Assembly: GCA_016758965.1 (NCBI GenBank)
Contig: JAEPRB010000057.1
Coordinates: 1-64,000 of the forward strand
Reading direction: 5' to 3'
DNA length: 64,000 nt
DNA from: Circinella minor
Taxonomy: Eukaryota > Mucoromycota > Mucoromycetes > Mucorales > Lichtheimiaceae
The position numbers were made by a program, and so were the translations under genes. The notes beneath the pieces were generated by a model. That model did not search any database and was not told the origin of the DNA. It saw nothing but the letters and a program-made list of their open reading frames with translations. Positions within the stretch are counted from its first letter, which is position 1. Each line of letters opens with the position of its first letter. Positions 46,329-57,270 of this stretch are shown here, piece after piece.

Positions 46329-49042
46329 TTATTCATCGTCATTTGTTTTACGTTTCTTGAGATTAGTGTGTGATGCACAACTGTTCATAGTCAGTGTGGA
46401 GGGAAGTATACTGGTATCGTTTTTTTCGGGTTGTAAACTTTTCAAACCAGTTGAAATGATGTTGTTCATTTGATATGTTTCTAGTTTACGTGCAGTTTCT
46501 AAAACGATGTGCTGTTTTATGATAATACAGTCAACCCCCGTTTTTGCACCTCCCGCTTGTGCAAATCTCCCGGTTCTGCACCACTTGTTTTTGGAAATGT
46601 TGAAAATACTTAATAGAACCGCAACTTGCAACTTGTATCAAGGTTTTTGGTCGAGTTGGACTAATCGGGAGTAAACTACACTATAATTTAATAATTGTGT
46701 ATAGTATTCTTATGAATCATTATCCAAATATGGAAATATCCAAAATGCCAACAAAGAAATTATATGTATCAAGCCTCGCTTGTTGCAAGTCTTCGATTCT
46801 ACAACAAAAATCAGGAAATCTATGGTGTGCAAAAACCGGGGGTTGACTGTAAACATACTAGTAAATATTTTTGTCACAAGTAAAATCCCAATATATTCTA
46901 TCATACGTATATATAGATATAACTACTAACCTTTGTTTGAAAAGTAAGTTCGATCATAGGTATTATTTGTGATGGTATCAGTTGGGAAGTCAATGGGATA
47001 AAAAATTCTTGTGTTTGCATAATACGATATATATAACCATTTGGGCAATCAATAATAGAAACTTTCATTCTTCGATCTGAAATAAGTTGAATTTACATTA
47101 ACATTTTATATTTCCATCTATTATAGACACTTTCGTGTTTTTGTTAGCAACTTACTTGTTTGATGAAAACATACAACACGTAATTTTCGTATCATATCTT
47201 TGTTGTTTTTCGCTAAATAAACTGCCCGGTCAAACATATCCTTCATTGTCCTAGGACAATGTAATTCGGTTTCTGCTATTTCTTTGCGTGTAGGAACAGT
47301 ATCATCAATTTTTCCCAACTCAGAACAACCATACTCAACTTCTTTCCTTATTAACAACAGATCAGGGCGGATACTTGGTTTTTTGTGTTTAATTTCCGAT
47401 ACTCCATCTACTCTTCTTCCTTCATTTATTCTTATTGATATCACCTCACAACTGCGATCTCTGTATAAAAAGTAAATTTGAATAATATGTATTAGTAAAA
47501 AAAAAAAAGCTATAATAAACTTCATTTCCAGTATCGAAAATACACACTCTTTACCTTGTAGTTATTACTTTTACGTCATCAAAGCTTCTATCAAATACTG
47601 ACCAATATCTTGCAACCAAATCCAATTCACTGACATTACTTCCCATCATTGTCATCAAATCATTAGCATAATAGCCCAAAAGTTGATTTATAGCTGATAA
47701 TACCCAAAATTGTTCATATTGAGTACGCGGATCAAATGGACCTAACTTGTGAGCTGTTTTAATTAAACTGTCAAGCATATTGGTATCTAATTTGTCTTCT
47801 TCTAACGTCTCCTGGGATGTTTTTTTTCCGGCTTCAATAAATTCTTGTAAAATACTTCGTACATTTTCATTCAATACTGGTAAACATGGGTTTCCTTCAT
47901 TTAATAATTCATTTATTTCTTCTTCTGTAAATACGTTTTTCCAATTTGAATCATCAACACATAATATATATGAATGAGCAGGACTAGTAATATAAAAAAA
48001 AGAATAATAGTAAGAAAATTAAAAGCAGTTATAGATGGAATGTACTTGGTGATAAATTTGAGATGAGTTCTTCTTTTATATCTTACTGTTCATGAGAGAG
48101 TTTTTGGCCATATTCAAACATAACATCTTCAACACATCTACCACTTGAAAGTACCCACTTCTTGTTTGGAATAAATGAAGTATGTTCTTGTTTAAAATTT
48201 TCCATGTCTTCTGTTGTGAGTTTACATGAATTTGATTTGGATGACTATACACATAATATGGAAAACATTAGGCGGAGAAAGTTATATTTTCGATTTTTTA
48301 TATTGTTTATTTATACAAGGTACCCACCGAAGACTTTCTTTTACTTGATAAGGAGCTGGTTGATTCTATTCCCAATTTTTGATTTAGTAGAAAGAGAGTT
48401 TACAAGTAGTTAAGAAAAAAGGAACTCGATCATTCATTTCCTGTTTTTTTTAAAAAAAAAAACTTACTTCCACTCTTGGTACTGTTGCTAATACGACTAT
48501 CGATTCCACCATCACTTTTATCTCTACTACTACTACTACTACTGCTACTACTATTATTATTATTATTGTTGTTGTTATTGTTATTACTAATATCAGCATC
48601 GTTCATATCATTTTTGTTGATGGTGGTTGCTGCGGATGCAAGAATCTTCGACATAATTGGAAGCCAGTCAATCTTTTTTTTTGATTGTTTCTAAAAAAAA
48701 AAGCCAACGACACGAATATATTAATGAACTGTTTTTTGTAAAATAAAAAAGTAAAAATAGTAAAGCACATACCGTTTTAACGCCTGCTTCTAATACAGCA
48801 TCACCAAATCTAGTTCCCCAAATATTAACGATATCTCCCGCGTCAGAAAGAGTTGTATGTTCAATAATATATTCTTCTTTCTCGGCCACAAACCGTTGGA
48901 ATGTAATAGGAATATTATTGTTTTTGAGGCGGACAAGATATTCGATAATTTCTATAGAACTACATTAGTTATATATTCTAGCCACTTGATGCCTTTGACT
49001 TCGTTTTTTACTTAATGGCATACCTTTGGTTTGAAAAGACAT
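46329..49042 (-). CDS. Copy A: unknown multicopy-family protein (535 aa), eight exons
   Basis: Exons on the minus strand: 49042-49024, 48951-48773, 48690-48468, 48210-48087, 47983-47555, 47460-47156, 47076-46931 and 46511-46329; GT-AG, phases consistent. The N-terminal part (MSFQTKEIIEYLVRLKNN, GDIVNIWGTRFGDAVLEAG) is followed by a Lys/Asn/Ser low-complexity linker. The C-terminal part has VLSSGRCVEDVMFEYGQKL, VARYWSVFDRSFDDVK, RPDLLLIRKEVEYGCSELGK, TMKDMFDRAVYLAKNN and CPNGYIYRI, ending in a basic NLKKRKTNDDE that could be a nuclear signal. No signal peptide or membrane segment. PD…E-x-G…E-x-G-K is loosely reminiscent of PD-(D/E)XK nuclease folds, which is a guess. Near-identical to copy B in exons 4-8 but not in 1-3. 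Confidence 0.8.
46528..46849. mobile_element. 322-bp pogo/Tigger-like MITE in the last intron of copy A
   Basis: The ends CAGTCAACCCCCGTTTTTGC and, inverted, CAGTCAACCCCCGGTTTTTG are terminal inverted repeats. TA flanks both sides (46526-46527, 46850-46851). Copy B has the uninterrupted site with a single TA at 51208-51209. No coding capacity. CAGTCAACCCC termini are characteristic of Tigger/pogo elements. Confidence 0.88.
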
Positions 49043-49059
49043 GTTGAAAATTTGTTGGT

Positions 49060-49260
49060 AGAAGGACAGCTACTAAGCTGTTCCCCAGTGACTGAGGTTT
49101 TTTTTTTAAAAAAAAAAAAAGAACTGGCAACCCTTCCTCGCTTCGCTCAGATAAATGATCCCCTTTGCTTCGCTCCGGGTCATTAACGGTTCGCCGCAAG
49201 GGGGGGGTCCCCCTTGACCCTCAAAAGCGCTTCGCGCCTAGTAGTAAAGGTGTTCAAGGC
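49060..49260. other. GC-rich islet with short palindromes between the duplicates
   Basis: Unlike all neighbours it is GC-rich: GCTTCGCTC occurs twice, each time before a GATC/GGTCATT-like stretch, and GGGGGGGTCCCCC is palindromic. Beside it are CAGCTACTAAGCTG and a T-run/A-run pair. No gene recognised. Possibly a small repeat element. Confidence 0.4.
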
Positions 49261-49683
49261 TGCATAATAGCTTTTCAGTTAAAATATATCACCCAAATAT
49301 GTTATTGAAGTGAGTCTGTTAAATATGCGCACAACAGAGAGATCGCAGCATGAAAATTTCCTTTTTTGTGAATTAGTTATAACTCCTGTGTGATAAATAG
49401 TAGATAAATAGTGAGCGCTTCCAATTTTTGTATTCATCAGCACAAGACAACGAAGCTTACATATGTACACAATTGTAGGTCAGTACATGAGGCTCTACAT
49501 TGGTATATAATATAACAATTTCATCCATATTCTATCAACAAAATCATTTATTCCGTTAATTAAAACTTTTTATTTTATGTTTACGACCCTTTTCTGAAAA
49601 AACTACTAACCAAAGAATTCTTATCAAATAAACAGATTGAAACAAGGATTTTGATAACTGAGAAAATAGAGGATATAGCCAAG

Positions 49684-49891
49684 ATGTCGGGTAACTTGTT
49701 TAATTCTATTAAAGAGGTAATGCTTTTTTGTAAGAAACGTTCTATTTTTTTACCCGTAGGGTAAAGTAATTTTATTTTATATTTGACTTGGTTGTGGTCA
49801 GTTAAAGAAAGCAACGTACACAGTTATTGGTTTTACACGAAATATAGCTGGCGAATTGATAATGAGCGTTGGATCAGTCTTATTTTTTTTT
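49684..49891 (+). pseudogene. Possible two-exon gene fragment
   Basis: ATGTCGGGTAACTTG... (MSGNLFNSIKE) reaches a GTAATG donor at 49717. After GGTCAG at 49800 the frame continues LKKATYTVIGFTRNIAGELI and is then lost in a 20-T run. Protein-like, but no family recognised. Confidence 0.25.
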
Positions 49892-50018
49892 TTTTTTTTT
49901 TTGGATTCAAGGTATAAAACTGATTATGTTCACATTAAGCTAAGGTAATGGTTTGAGAACTATTTTTTTTATTAAGAATGTTCCCCTCCCCGCGTTGTGA
50001 CTTTTTTTGTGTTATATG

Positions 50019-50122
50019 AGGATGGAGTTCTTGGTTAGTAGCCGGAGCCTTCCAAGTAAAGTGCAGGTGTACAGATAGACATTGGCTCGCCAGCGTTTAC
50101 TTTTACTTCCTGCCTTTGCGAC
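50019..50122 (+). repeat. Diverged single copy of the 116-bp repeat
   Basis: GAGGATGGAGTTC, then AAGTAAAGTGCAGGTGTACA and GATAGACATTGG, ending CCTGCCTTTGCG, follow the order of the tandem units at 56895-57225 with many changes. Confidence 0.55.
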
Positions 50123-50212
50123 TCTTTGGTATTATTATTATTTATGGCGACGGTTTTTAATGTGGTTAACTATACTAATAGACATGATGAATTTGGTATT
50201 TGCCAAATTTTT

Positions 50213-50422
50213 TTATAAGTTATATTTATATAAATCGAGGAAATAATTCGGCACTAATTTAATCACATCAGGACGATAGTCTCTATACAAAAACACAAGA
50301 ACGATATCAATGATTATTTTACTGTTTGTGATGAAATGAATACGTGTCGAATTTTGTTTTTCTTTCAAATATTGACCAAGATCATTATTGGTATCAAATG
50401 ACACGAGATTAGTATGCAGCAA
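50213..50422 (-). CDS. Hypothetical 69-aa ORF, possibly a fragment
   Basis: MLHTNLVSFDTNNDLGQYLK... includes IIDIVLVFLYRDYRPDVIKL. Reasonable amino-acid mix, but no family. It lies directly before the second duplication unit. Confidence 0.25.
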   Translation of the reverse strand: MLHTNLVSFDTNNDLGQYLKEKQNSTRIHFITNSKIIIDIVLVFLYRDYRPDVIKLVPNYFLDLYKYNL

Positions 50423-50483
50423 GCAATATTTAATTAAAACCGAGAGTCCTGTATGTAATTGATTTAGCCTCAGGAGAAGGAAT

Positions 50484-50666
50484 GATGGTACCGGATTTGG
50501 ATGGGAACGTAATAATCGTGGATTATTAATTGATGATAGAAGTGAGAGTTATCATCAAGTATTTATTACCGATATGCCAGAAAACAATAATCAACAAACT
50601 AGAGGACGAAAAGCAAAGACTCGTAGAAGACGATCATCACAAAGCAGTAATGCAAGCAACGAGTAA
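50484..50666 (+). pseudogene. Duplicated tail of NPC1 last exon
   Basis: Encodes [19 protein letters not shown]... [19 protein letters not shown] and NASNE then TAA, almost identical to the end of NPC1 (44614-44795). The membrane part of the gene is absent upstream. The 3' flank is duplicated too, with one more CTCAAT unit than at NPC1. Confidence 0.9.
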
Positions 50667-51010
50667 AAAAAAAGTTTATTTAACATTCGAATTTAAATTA
50701 TCTCTTTTTTTCTTTTCTTACGTAGCAACCTTTCATTTAGAAAGGACTTTTGTTAATACTATTTCCCCCCCCTCAATCTCAATCTCAATCTCAATATAAA
50801 TTATTTATCCAATAATTATACACGCTTATGGTTCTTGTTTTTTTGTTTTTCTTTTTACAAAGTGAATTATATATACATATACATATAATTGATATTATAA
50901 AGGATTTAGAAAATATACAATAATTTTTGAAATATTTGATACAGAGAAAATAAAAATAAAGATGGAGGAATACAAATAATATATATAAGGGAGAAAAAGA
51001 AAAAAAAAGA

Positions 51011-53084
51011 TTATTCATCATCATCTGTTTTACGTTTCTTAAGATTAGTGTGTGATGTACAACTGTTCATAGTCAGTGTGGAGGGAAGTATAATGGTATC
51101 ATTGTTTTCGGGCTGTAAACTTTTCAAACCAGTTGAATTGATGTTGTTCATTTGATATGCTTCTAGTTTACGTGCAGTTTCCAGAACGATATGCTATTTT
51201 ATGATAATAAACATACTAGTAAATATTTTGTCACAAGTAAAATCTCAATATATTCTATCATACGTATATATAGATATAACTACTAACCTTTGTTTGAAGA
51301 GTAAGTTCGATCATAGGTATAATTTGTGATGGTATCAGTTGGGCAGTCAATGGAATAAAAAATTCTTGTGTTTGCATAATACGACATATATAACCATTTG
51401 GGCAATCAATAATAGAAACTTTCATTCTTCGATCTGAAATAAGTTGAATTTACATTAACATTTTATATTTCCATCTATTATAGACACTTTCGTGTTTTTG
51501 TTAGCAACTTACTTGTTTGATGAAAACATACAACACGTAATTTTCGTATCATATCTTTGTTGTTTTTCGCTAAATAAACTGCCCGGTCAAATATATCCTT
51601 CATTGTTTTAGGACAATGTAATTCGGTTTCTGCTATTTCTTTCCGTGTAGGAACAGTATCATCAATCTTTCCCAACTCAGAACAACCATATTCAACTTCT
51701 TTCCTTATTAACAACAGATCAGGGCGGATACTTGGTTTTTTGTGTTTAATTTCTGATACTCCATCTACTCTTCTTCCTTCATTTATTCTTATTGATGTCG
51801 CCTCACAACTGCGATCTCTGTATAAAAAGTAAATTTGAATAATATGTATTAGTAAAAAAAAAAAAAAAGCTATAAACTTCATTTCCAGTATCAAAAATAC
51901 ACACTCTTTACCTTGTAGTTATTACTTTTACGTCATCAAAGCTTCTATCAAATACTGACCAATATCTTGCAACTAAATCCAATTCACTGATATTACTTCC
52001 CATCGTTGTCATTAAATTATTAGCATAATAGCCCAAAAGTTGATTCATAGCTGATAATACCCAAAATTGTTCATATTGAGTACGTGGATCGAATGGACCT
52101 AACTTGTGAGCTGTTTTGATTAAACTATCAAGCATATTGGTATCTAATTTGTCTTCTTCTAACGTCTCCTGGGATGTTTTTTTTCCGGCTTCTTTGAATT
52201 CTTTTAAAATACTTCGAACATTTTCATTCAGTACTGGTAAACATGGGTTTCCTTCATTTAATAATTCAGTCATTTCTTCTTCTGTAAATACGTTTTTCCA
52301 ATTTGAATCATCAACACATAATATATATGAATGAACAGGGCTAGTAGTATAAAAAAAAGAATAGTAATAAGTAAATTAAAAACAGTTATCAATGGAATGT
52401 ATTTGCTGATAAACTTGAGACGAACTCTTCTTTTATATCTTACTGTTCATGAGAGAGTTTTTGGCCATATTCAAGCATTACATCTTCTACACATCTACCA
52501 CTTGAAAGTATCCACTTTTTATCTGGAATAAACGAAGCATGTTTTGATTTAAAAGTTTTTATGGCTTCCGGTGTAAGCTTAAACGAGTTTGATTTGGATG
52601 ACTATATACATAATATTGAAAACATTAGGGGAAGGAAATTATATTTTCAACTTCTTATATTGTTTATTTATATAAAATACTCACTGAAGAACTTCTTTTA
52701 CTTGATATGGAACTGCTTGATTCTATTCCCGATTTTTGATTTATGAGAAAGTGAATTTACAAGTACGTAATTAATAAAAAAAAAAGACTCAAATAATTCA
52801 TTTCCCTTTTTTTTTTCTTTTAAACTTACCGCTGTTGCTAATATTGCTACTATTAATATGACTACCGCTGGCACCATCACTTTTTTTACTACTACTATTG
52901 CTATTGCTCTCGTTCGTATTATTATTATTATTATTATTTATATTAGTATCTACAGTGGAGTTTGAGGTTATCTGACTCTTGGCAATATTACGTAAGATCG
53001 ATATATTAACAGGACCCCAGTCAGGCGATTTTTTTGTAATAGTCTGATGGTAGTTAAGTATTTTAGTATTAATATATAAGCTAA

Positions 53085-53123
<39 letters not shown>

Positions 53124-53435
53124 AAGTACGCTTTTTTTTTTTACTAAACATACAAGTTTAAGGTTTGTATCTTGTAAAGCTTTTCCTAATCTTGATGTCC
53201 ACACGCCTGGAATATCATGATATTGATTCATACGTGTATTCTCTACTATTAATTCACTTTTGTCTTTTACGAATTGTAGAAGAGTAATAGGTTTATTATT
53301 GTTATGAAGATTTGTTATATACTCTACAATTTCTATTATTGAGAATTAAAAAAGATTTATTATTAAAATTATATTAAAAATAAACGCAAGAGGAGTAATT
53401 CTACACAATATATTACCTTTGTGGTATGAATTCAT
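51011..53435 (-). CDS. Copy B: unknown multicopy-family protein (531 aa), eight exons
   Basis: Exons on the minus strand: 53435-53417, 53332-53154, 53043-52830, 52564-52444, 52340-51912, 51817-51513, 51433-51288 and 51193-51011. Exons 1, 2, 5, 6, 7 and 8 have exactly the lengths of copy A, and all phases agree. The N-terminus (MNSYHKEIVEYITNLHNN, IPGVWTSRLGKALQDTN, KKSPDWGPVNISILRNIAK) is clearly related to, but far from, copy A. From FIPDKKWILSSGRCVED onward the two proteins differ at only scattered residues. An Asn/Ser-rich linker (NINNNNNNNTNESNSNSSS) separates the halves. The tail NLKKRKTDDDE is basic then acidic. Function unknown. Confidence 0.8.
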
Positions 53436-53671
53436 TATGAAAAAAAAAATTATGGGAACGTAAAGGGAAGACTAAAGAATACAATAACATGTCCAGAGAA
53501 CGCGTCCAAAAGTCGCGCCATCCTGAGGCCGTGCCATTCCACCATGACTGTGTAATGTTTACAGTAATGTTTACAGTAAAATGACTCGCCATGCCATTAA
53601 TCCTGCTTTACTATCCTGCCCTCTTCTAACCGTTCTAAACATGTACTTACACTTTTTTATAGCCCCTGACA

Positions 53672-53785
53672 CAGTAATTTTTCGTTAAACCAGTACTCAT
53701 TAAACAGGTATTTTTTCTCTAGACCGTCACAGACACTCACGTATCGAGAGTACAGGTTTAACGAAAAGATTAGTGTACTTGGTAA
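53672..53785. mobile_element. ~110-bp hairpin MITE
   Basis: CAGTAATTTTTCGTTAAACC then AGTACTC on the left is mirrored by GTACAGGTTTAACGAAAAGA then TTAGTG on the right. CAGT/CACT termini with TA at the right edge suggest a Tc1/mariner/pogo MITE. Confidence 0.65.
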
Positions 53786-55796
53786 TATAATAGAAAGACT
53801 TTATAATAATAAGATTATATATGTACGTATATACCTTGTACTATTTTTATTTACCCGAAAGTTAATTAGGAATATCTTTTACTTAACTTCACTTAAAGAA
53901 GCAGTAATTTTGATTTAATGGAGAAGTATACAATATATACGATTTTGAATGTGATTTTGAAAAGTGGATTACTACTCTTGGGCTACAAAACGTCAAAGTC
54001 AGACCACATGGGCTACAAAATTAATAGGGTACTTTAGTAACTTATAGCTCATCTCGTATACTTGCCACATATAGATTCTGTAGCCCAGCTCATCCAATTT
54101 TTGGTAGCCTATATCATCAACCCTTTTTTCTATTTTTTTTTGTAATAAAAGTTATATTACTGAGAAAGTTTGAAATTAAAAGTTAAATTATTATTTGACC
54201 ATAAAATAATAATAGTAATAAATGGTAATGAGAACGTCACTACGTAACAAGAATATAAAAATAAAAACAATAGTAATAATATATATTCAAAAAAAGATGT
54301 AAATACAAAGAAATGTAACATAAAAATGTAAAAAAAAAAAAAAAAAGAGAGAGAGAGAGGAATTAGAGGCTTTAATAATAGAAGTGGGTGGAGAAGAGGG
54401 TCCTGGCAGTTAGATTTTGAAAGATTGAGGGTTAGGTATCATTACAGTACGTACTTCTACTGGTGGTGGTAGATTTATGTATTGTTGTCTTGGAGGATTC
54501 CCACTTCTAACTGACTGTGGATCTTTTACTCAGTATTTATGATAAACCAATGGAACAGTGGCCATAGTTACGGATTTTTGTATAACCTCGTTGTGAACTT
54601 TCACTTTTTATTGTTGGACTTCATATGGGTGAGACAATAATTTCCTATGTCCAGTTATTCTTTCTTGATGTGCGATATAGAAACATTTGACATAGTGAAA
54701 CCATTTTTATCTTGATATGTTCTTTGTTCTATATTAGCTTTATTGGTCACATCTACATATAAACAGTAAAATTATTTAGTTTAATGAAGTATAAAGAGCA
54801 ATGTTATACATGATTCTCTGATAAATAGAGAGAAAAAAATTAAGAAGTTCATTTTTTTTACTTTTTGATTGCGTATACATAATTTATATTTTCCATTTCA
54901 CTTTAATTTATAAAAAATTGTTGAAACACTTATAAAAACTAATTTAATAACAAAAAACAATAAAACTTCTAAGTTTTTAAAAAAAATACTATACGTAGAT
55001 TGTTTATCATTGCTCAAAGATTATTGTTTTGCTTTACTGAATAAAATGGATCTGTCTTCTTCAAATGACAATGTCCTTTCTTATTACCATCCTTATTATT
55101 TTTATATAATTTTGCACTGGTCCAGTACGTATGGAAACAGTTAAAAGTACAAGAGCACTGGTTGCTGAGACGTTTGATAATAGTAAATACTTGTTGGCAT
55201 TAAGAATTGTGAACATCATCATATGCTTCGTTCAAAGTCTCATAGTCAGTTTTGTTCATGTTTGTACCTTGTCAATCTTTGTAAATTGAAATTAAGAAAA
55301 ATAAAACTATTGGAAAGATATTAATTTATTGTTTCTTCATGCTAAAATACGTATGCGTTTTATGAATGGTACTACAGATATGGTAGAAGACGATAAATAT
55401 ATGATACTGTGTTTTTATTCTTAATACATATTAATTGCTGCGCGCATTGGTAATGGCGATTATAATTATGGTAAAGTAAATACTAAGCAGAAACTACTGA
55501 GCATTACAAGAAGTTCTAGAAATTAAGAAGTCGTCTAAAAAGTGTCAAAAACGGAAGAGGTATAACACAAAGTAATTTTACAATAATATAAGGTAAGTGG
55601 TGTTATAATAAATGTAAACACGTAGTAACAATGAAATTCATTAGCTTGATGATTTTATTCTCAAAATTATCAAATATAAGAAATAGTAGCTATACTATAT
55701 AAAAGATCTATCTTTATTTATTAAAAAAAAAAGGGTTGATGAAATAGGCTACAAAAAATTAGACGAGATGGACTACAGAATCTATATGTGGCAAGT

Positions 55797-56220
55797 AGAG
55801 ACCACCATCAGAAACCTTTGGGACGTTTGGGACATTTGGGACATTTGGGACATTTGGGAAATAGAGTTCTTTCTTAGCGCAGATATTGCCTTTTATAGTA
55901 GTTTGTGTATCAACGTTTGTGTATTAAGCTGACCCAATGAAAATCAATATTTAAATATGTGTATTTGATATACTTTATTTTAGTTATAATATATATACAA
56001 TAATATGTACTCTCCCCTTCTTTTTGCGACCAGCGCGTTGTTTGGTTGTTAATGATGCTGAAGGGGAGAGTGCAGAATTTCTGCGGGTGGTAGGAACGAA
56101 CACACCGCGATCCTCAAAGGTGTTTTGCCTGAATCGCAATGTGCTGTTGTTGTTGTCGGTGTTGATGGTGGTGTGTAAAGAGGGATACGAGAATCAAGCA
56201 TACCCTCTAGGGGTCGGCGA

Positions 56221-56278
<58 letters not shown>

Positions 56279-56332
56279 GCGCCGATGGTTGTTGTTGTGG
56301 TGCTGAGGTGGGGTAGGGACAGTGCCTTGGTG
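55797..56332. mobile_element. Nested insertion in the right TIR, GC-richer, with minisatellite and (GAT)19
   Basis: This block breaks an otherwise continuous TIR. It starts GAGACCACCATCAG and ends GTGCCTTGGTG (CCACCA/TGGTGG inverted). It holds five 9-bp units TTTGGGACR (55817-55860) and a more G/C-rich part whose minus strand reads RFRQNTFEDRGVFVPTTRR followed by a basic GRKKKGRV. Probably an insertion carrying a gene scrap of different base composition. Confidence 0.5.
56221..56278. repeat. (GAT)n trinucleotide microsatellite, about 19 units
   Basis: Uninterrupted GAT/ATG repeat. It creates a meaningless poly-Met frame on the plus strand. Confidence 0.98.
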
Positions 56333-56894
56333 GACGAGATAGGTTACAAGTTACTAAAGTGCCTTATTAATTTTGTAGCCCATGTAGTCATCCTCTTTGA
56401 AAAAGTTTATATCTTGTTATAATTACTCCGTATATAAAATCAAAATGTACGATATATTTAATATTTTATGTTTGTCATTTGTTTTTTAACTTTATGATAA
56501 ATTTTATATGCAAGCTACAGAAATAGTAAGACAGGACCAAGATTTAAATGTACGACTTTCGGTGAATAACTTTTTTTTCGGGTTGAAAAAAAAACTTTGC
56601 TAGATGACGTGTTTCAAAGATTTTACTCAATTTTATGTAATATAAGTTAAACACATTCTCTTTAATTTTATATTGATGGTTTCAAATTTACTTAATATTT
56701 TATTATTAAAACAAAAACAAAAATACTATATTTTGTTGTTACATTCAATAGTGTTTAAAAAAAACTAAAATTTGTTTTGTTGCTAATGAACTGAAGGATA
56801 ATTTTGCCAAGTTCGTAAGTATTTGGGAATACTGATGGATCTTACAATAATCTTTTTCTTTTTCTTTTTTATGTTTTTTGAAATATCAAAGCGA

Positions 56895-57225
56895 AGGATG
56901 GTGTTCCTTGAGTGGGGCCTATCCGAGTAAATGTAGGTGCACATATAGACGTTGGACTATTTTATATAAAACCCTTTGTTTATCCTTTCCCTCCCTATGT
57001 TTGCGCATTGAGGATGGTGTTCCTTAGGTGGGGCCTATCCAAGTAAATGTAGGTGCACATATAGACGCTGGACTATTTTATATAAAACCCTTTGTTTATT
57101 CTTTCCCTCCCTATGTTTGCGCATCGAGGATGGTGTTCCCTAGGTGGGGTCTATCCTAGTAAGTATAAGTGTATACAAAGGCGTTGGTTATCCTTTGTCT
57201 ATTCTCCCTCCTTATATTTGCGATC
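56895..57225 (+). repeat. Three tandem units of a 116-bp repeat
   Basis: Units start at 56895, 57011 and 57127 (AGGATGGTGTTCC...). Units 1 and 2 are nearly identical (GTAAATGTAGGTGCACATAT, AGACGYTGGACTATTTTATA); unit 3 is diverged and shorter. A related lone copy lies at about 50019-50122. Confidence 0.9.
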
Positions 57226-57237
57226 TTTGTTGTCATC

Positions 57238-57270
57238 TTTATTCCTATTCCTATTCCTATTCCTATTCTA
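57238..57270. repeat. (TATTCC)n short tandem repeat
   Basis: About five hexanucleotide units after the third 116-bp unit. Confidence 0.85.

Larger units (their letters stand above)
44614..49042. repeat. Segmental duplication, first unit (NPC1 tail plus copy A)
   Basis: From GATGGTACCGGATTTGG in the NPC1 last exon to the start of copy A, the sequence matches 50484-53435 in order and orientation. The extra length here is accounted for by the elements at 45033-46225 and 46528-46849. Confidence 0.85.
50484..53435. repeat. Segmental duplication, second unit (NPC1 tail plus copy B)
   Basis: Same order as 44614-49042 without the two transposons. Likeness is high through copy B exons 8 to 4 and intron 3, and drops sharply in exons 3 to 1. 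Confidence 0.85.
54002..56385. mobile_element. 2.4-kb element with ~130-bp inverted ends, right end split by a nested insertion
   Basis: The left end 54002-54130 (GACCACATGGGCTACAAAAT ... TATATCATCAACCCTTTTTT) has its inverted match in two pieces: 55727-55796 and 56333-56385. Between the arms the minus strand holds broken coding (TDYETLNEAYDDVHNS, CSCTFNCFHTYWTSAK, then VTNKANIEQRTYQDKNG) with stops, likely a dead transposase or passenger gene. Long TIRs suggest a Mutator-like element, but no target duplication was confirmed. Confidence 0.6.

Noticed and set aside
48476..48694. Plus-strand Leu-rich ORF
   Set aside because: Shadow of the Ser/Asn-coding repeat in copy A exon 3.
56024..56422. 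132-aa plus-strand ORF with a long Met run
   Set aside because: The Met run is the (GAT)19 microsatellite; the frame lies across a nested insertion and a TIR.
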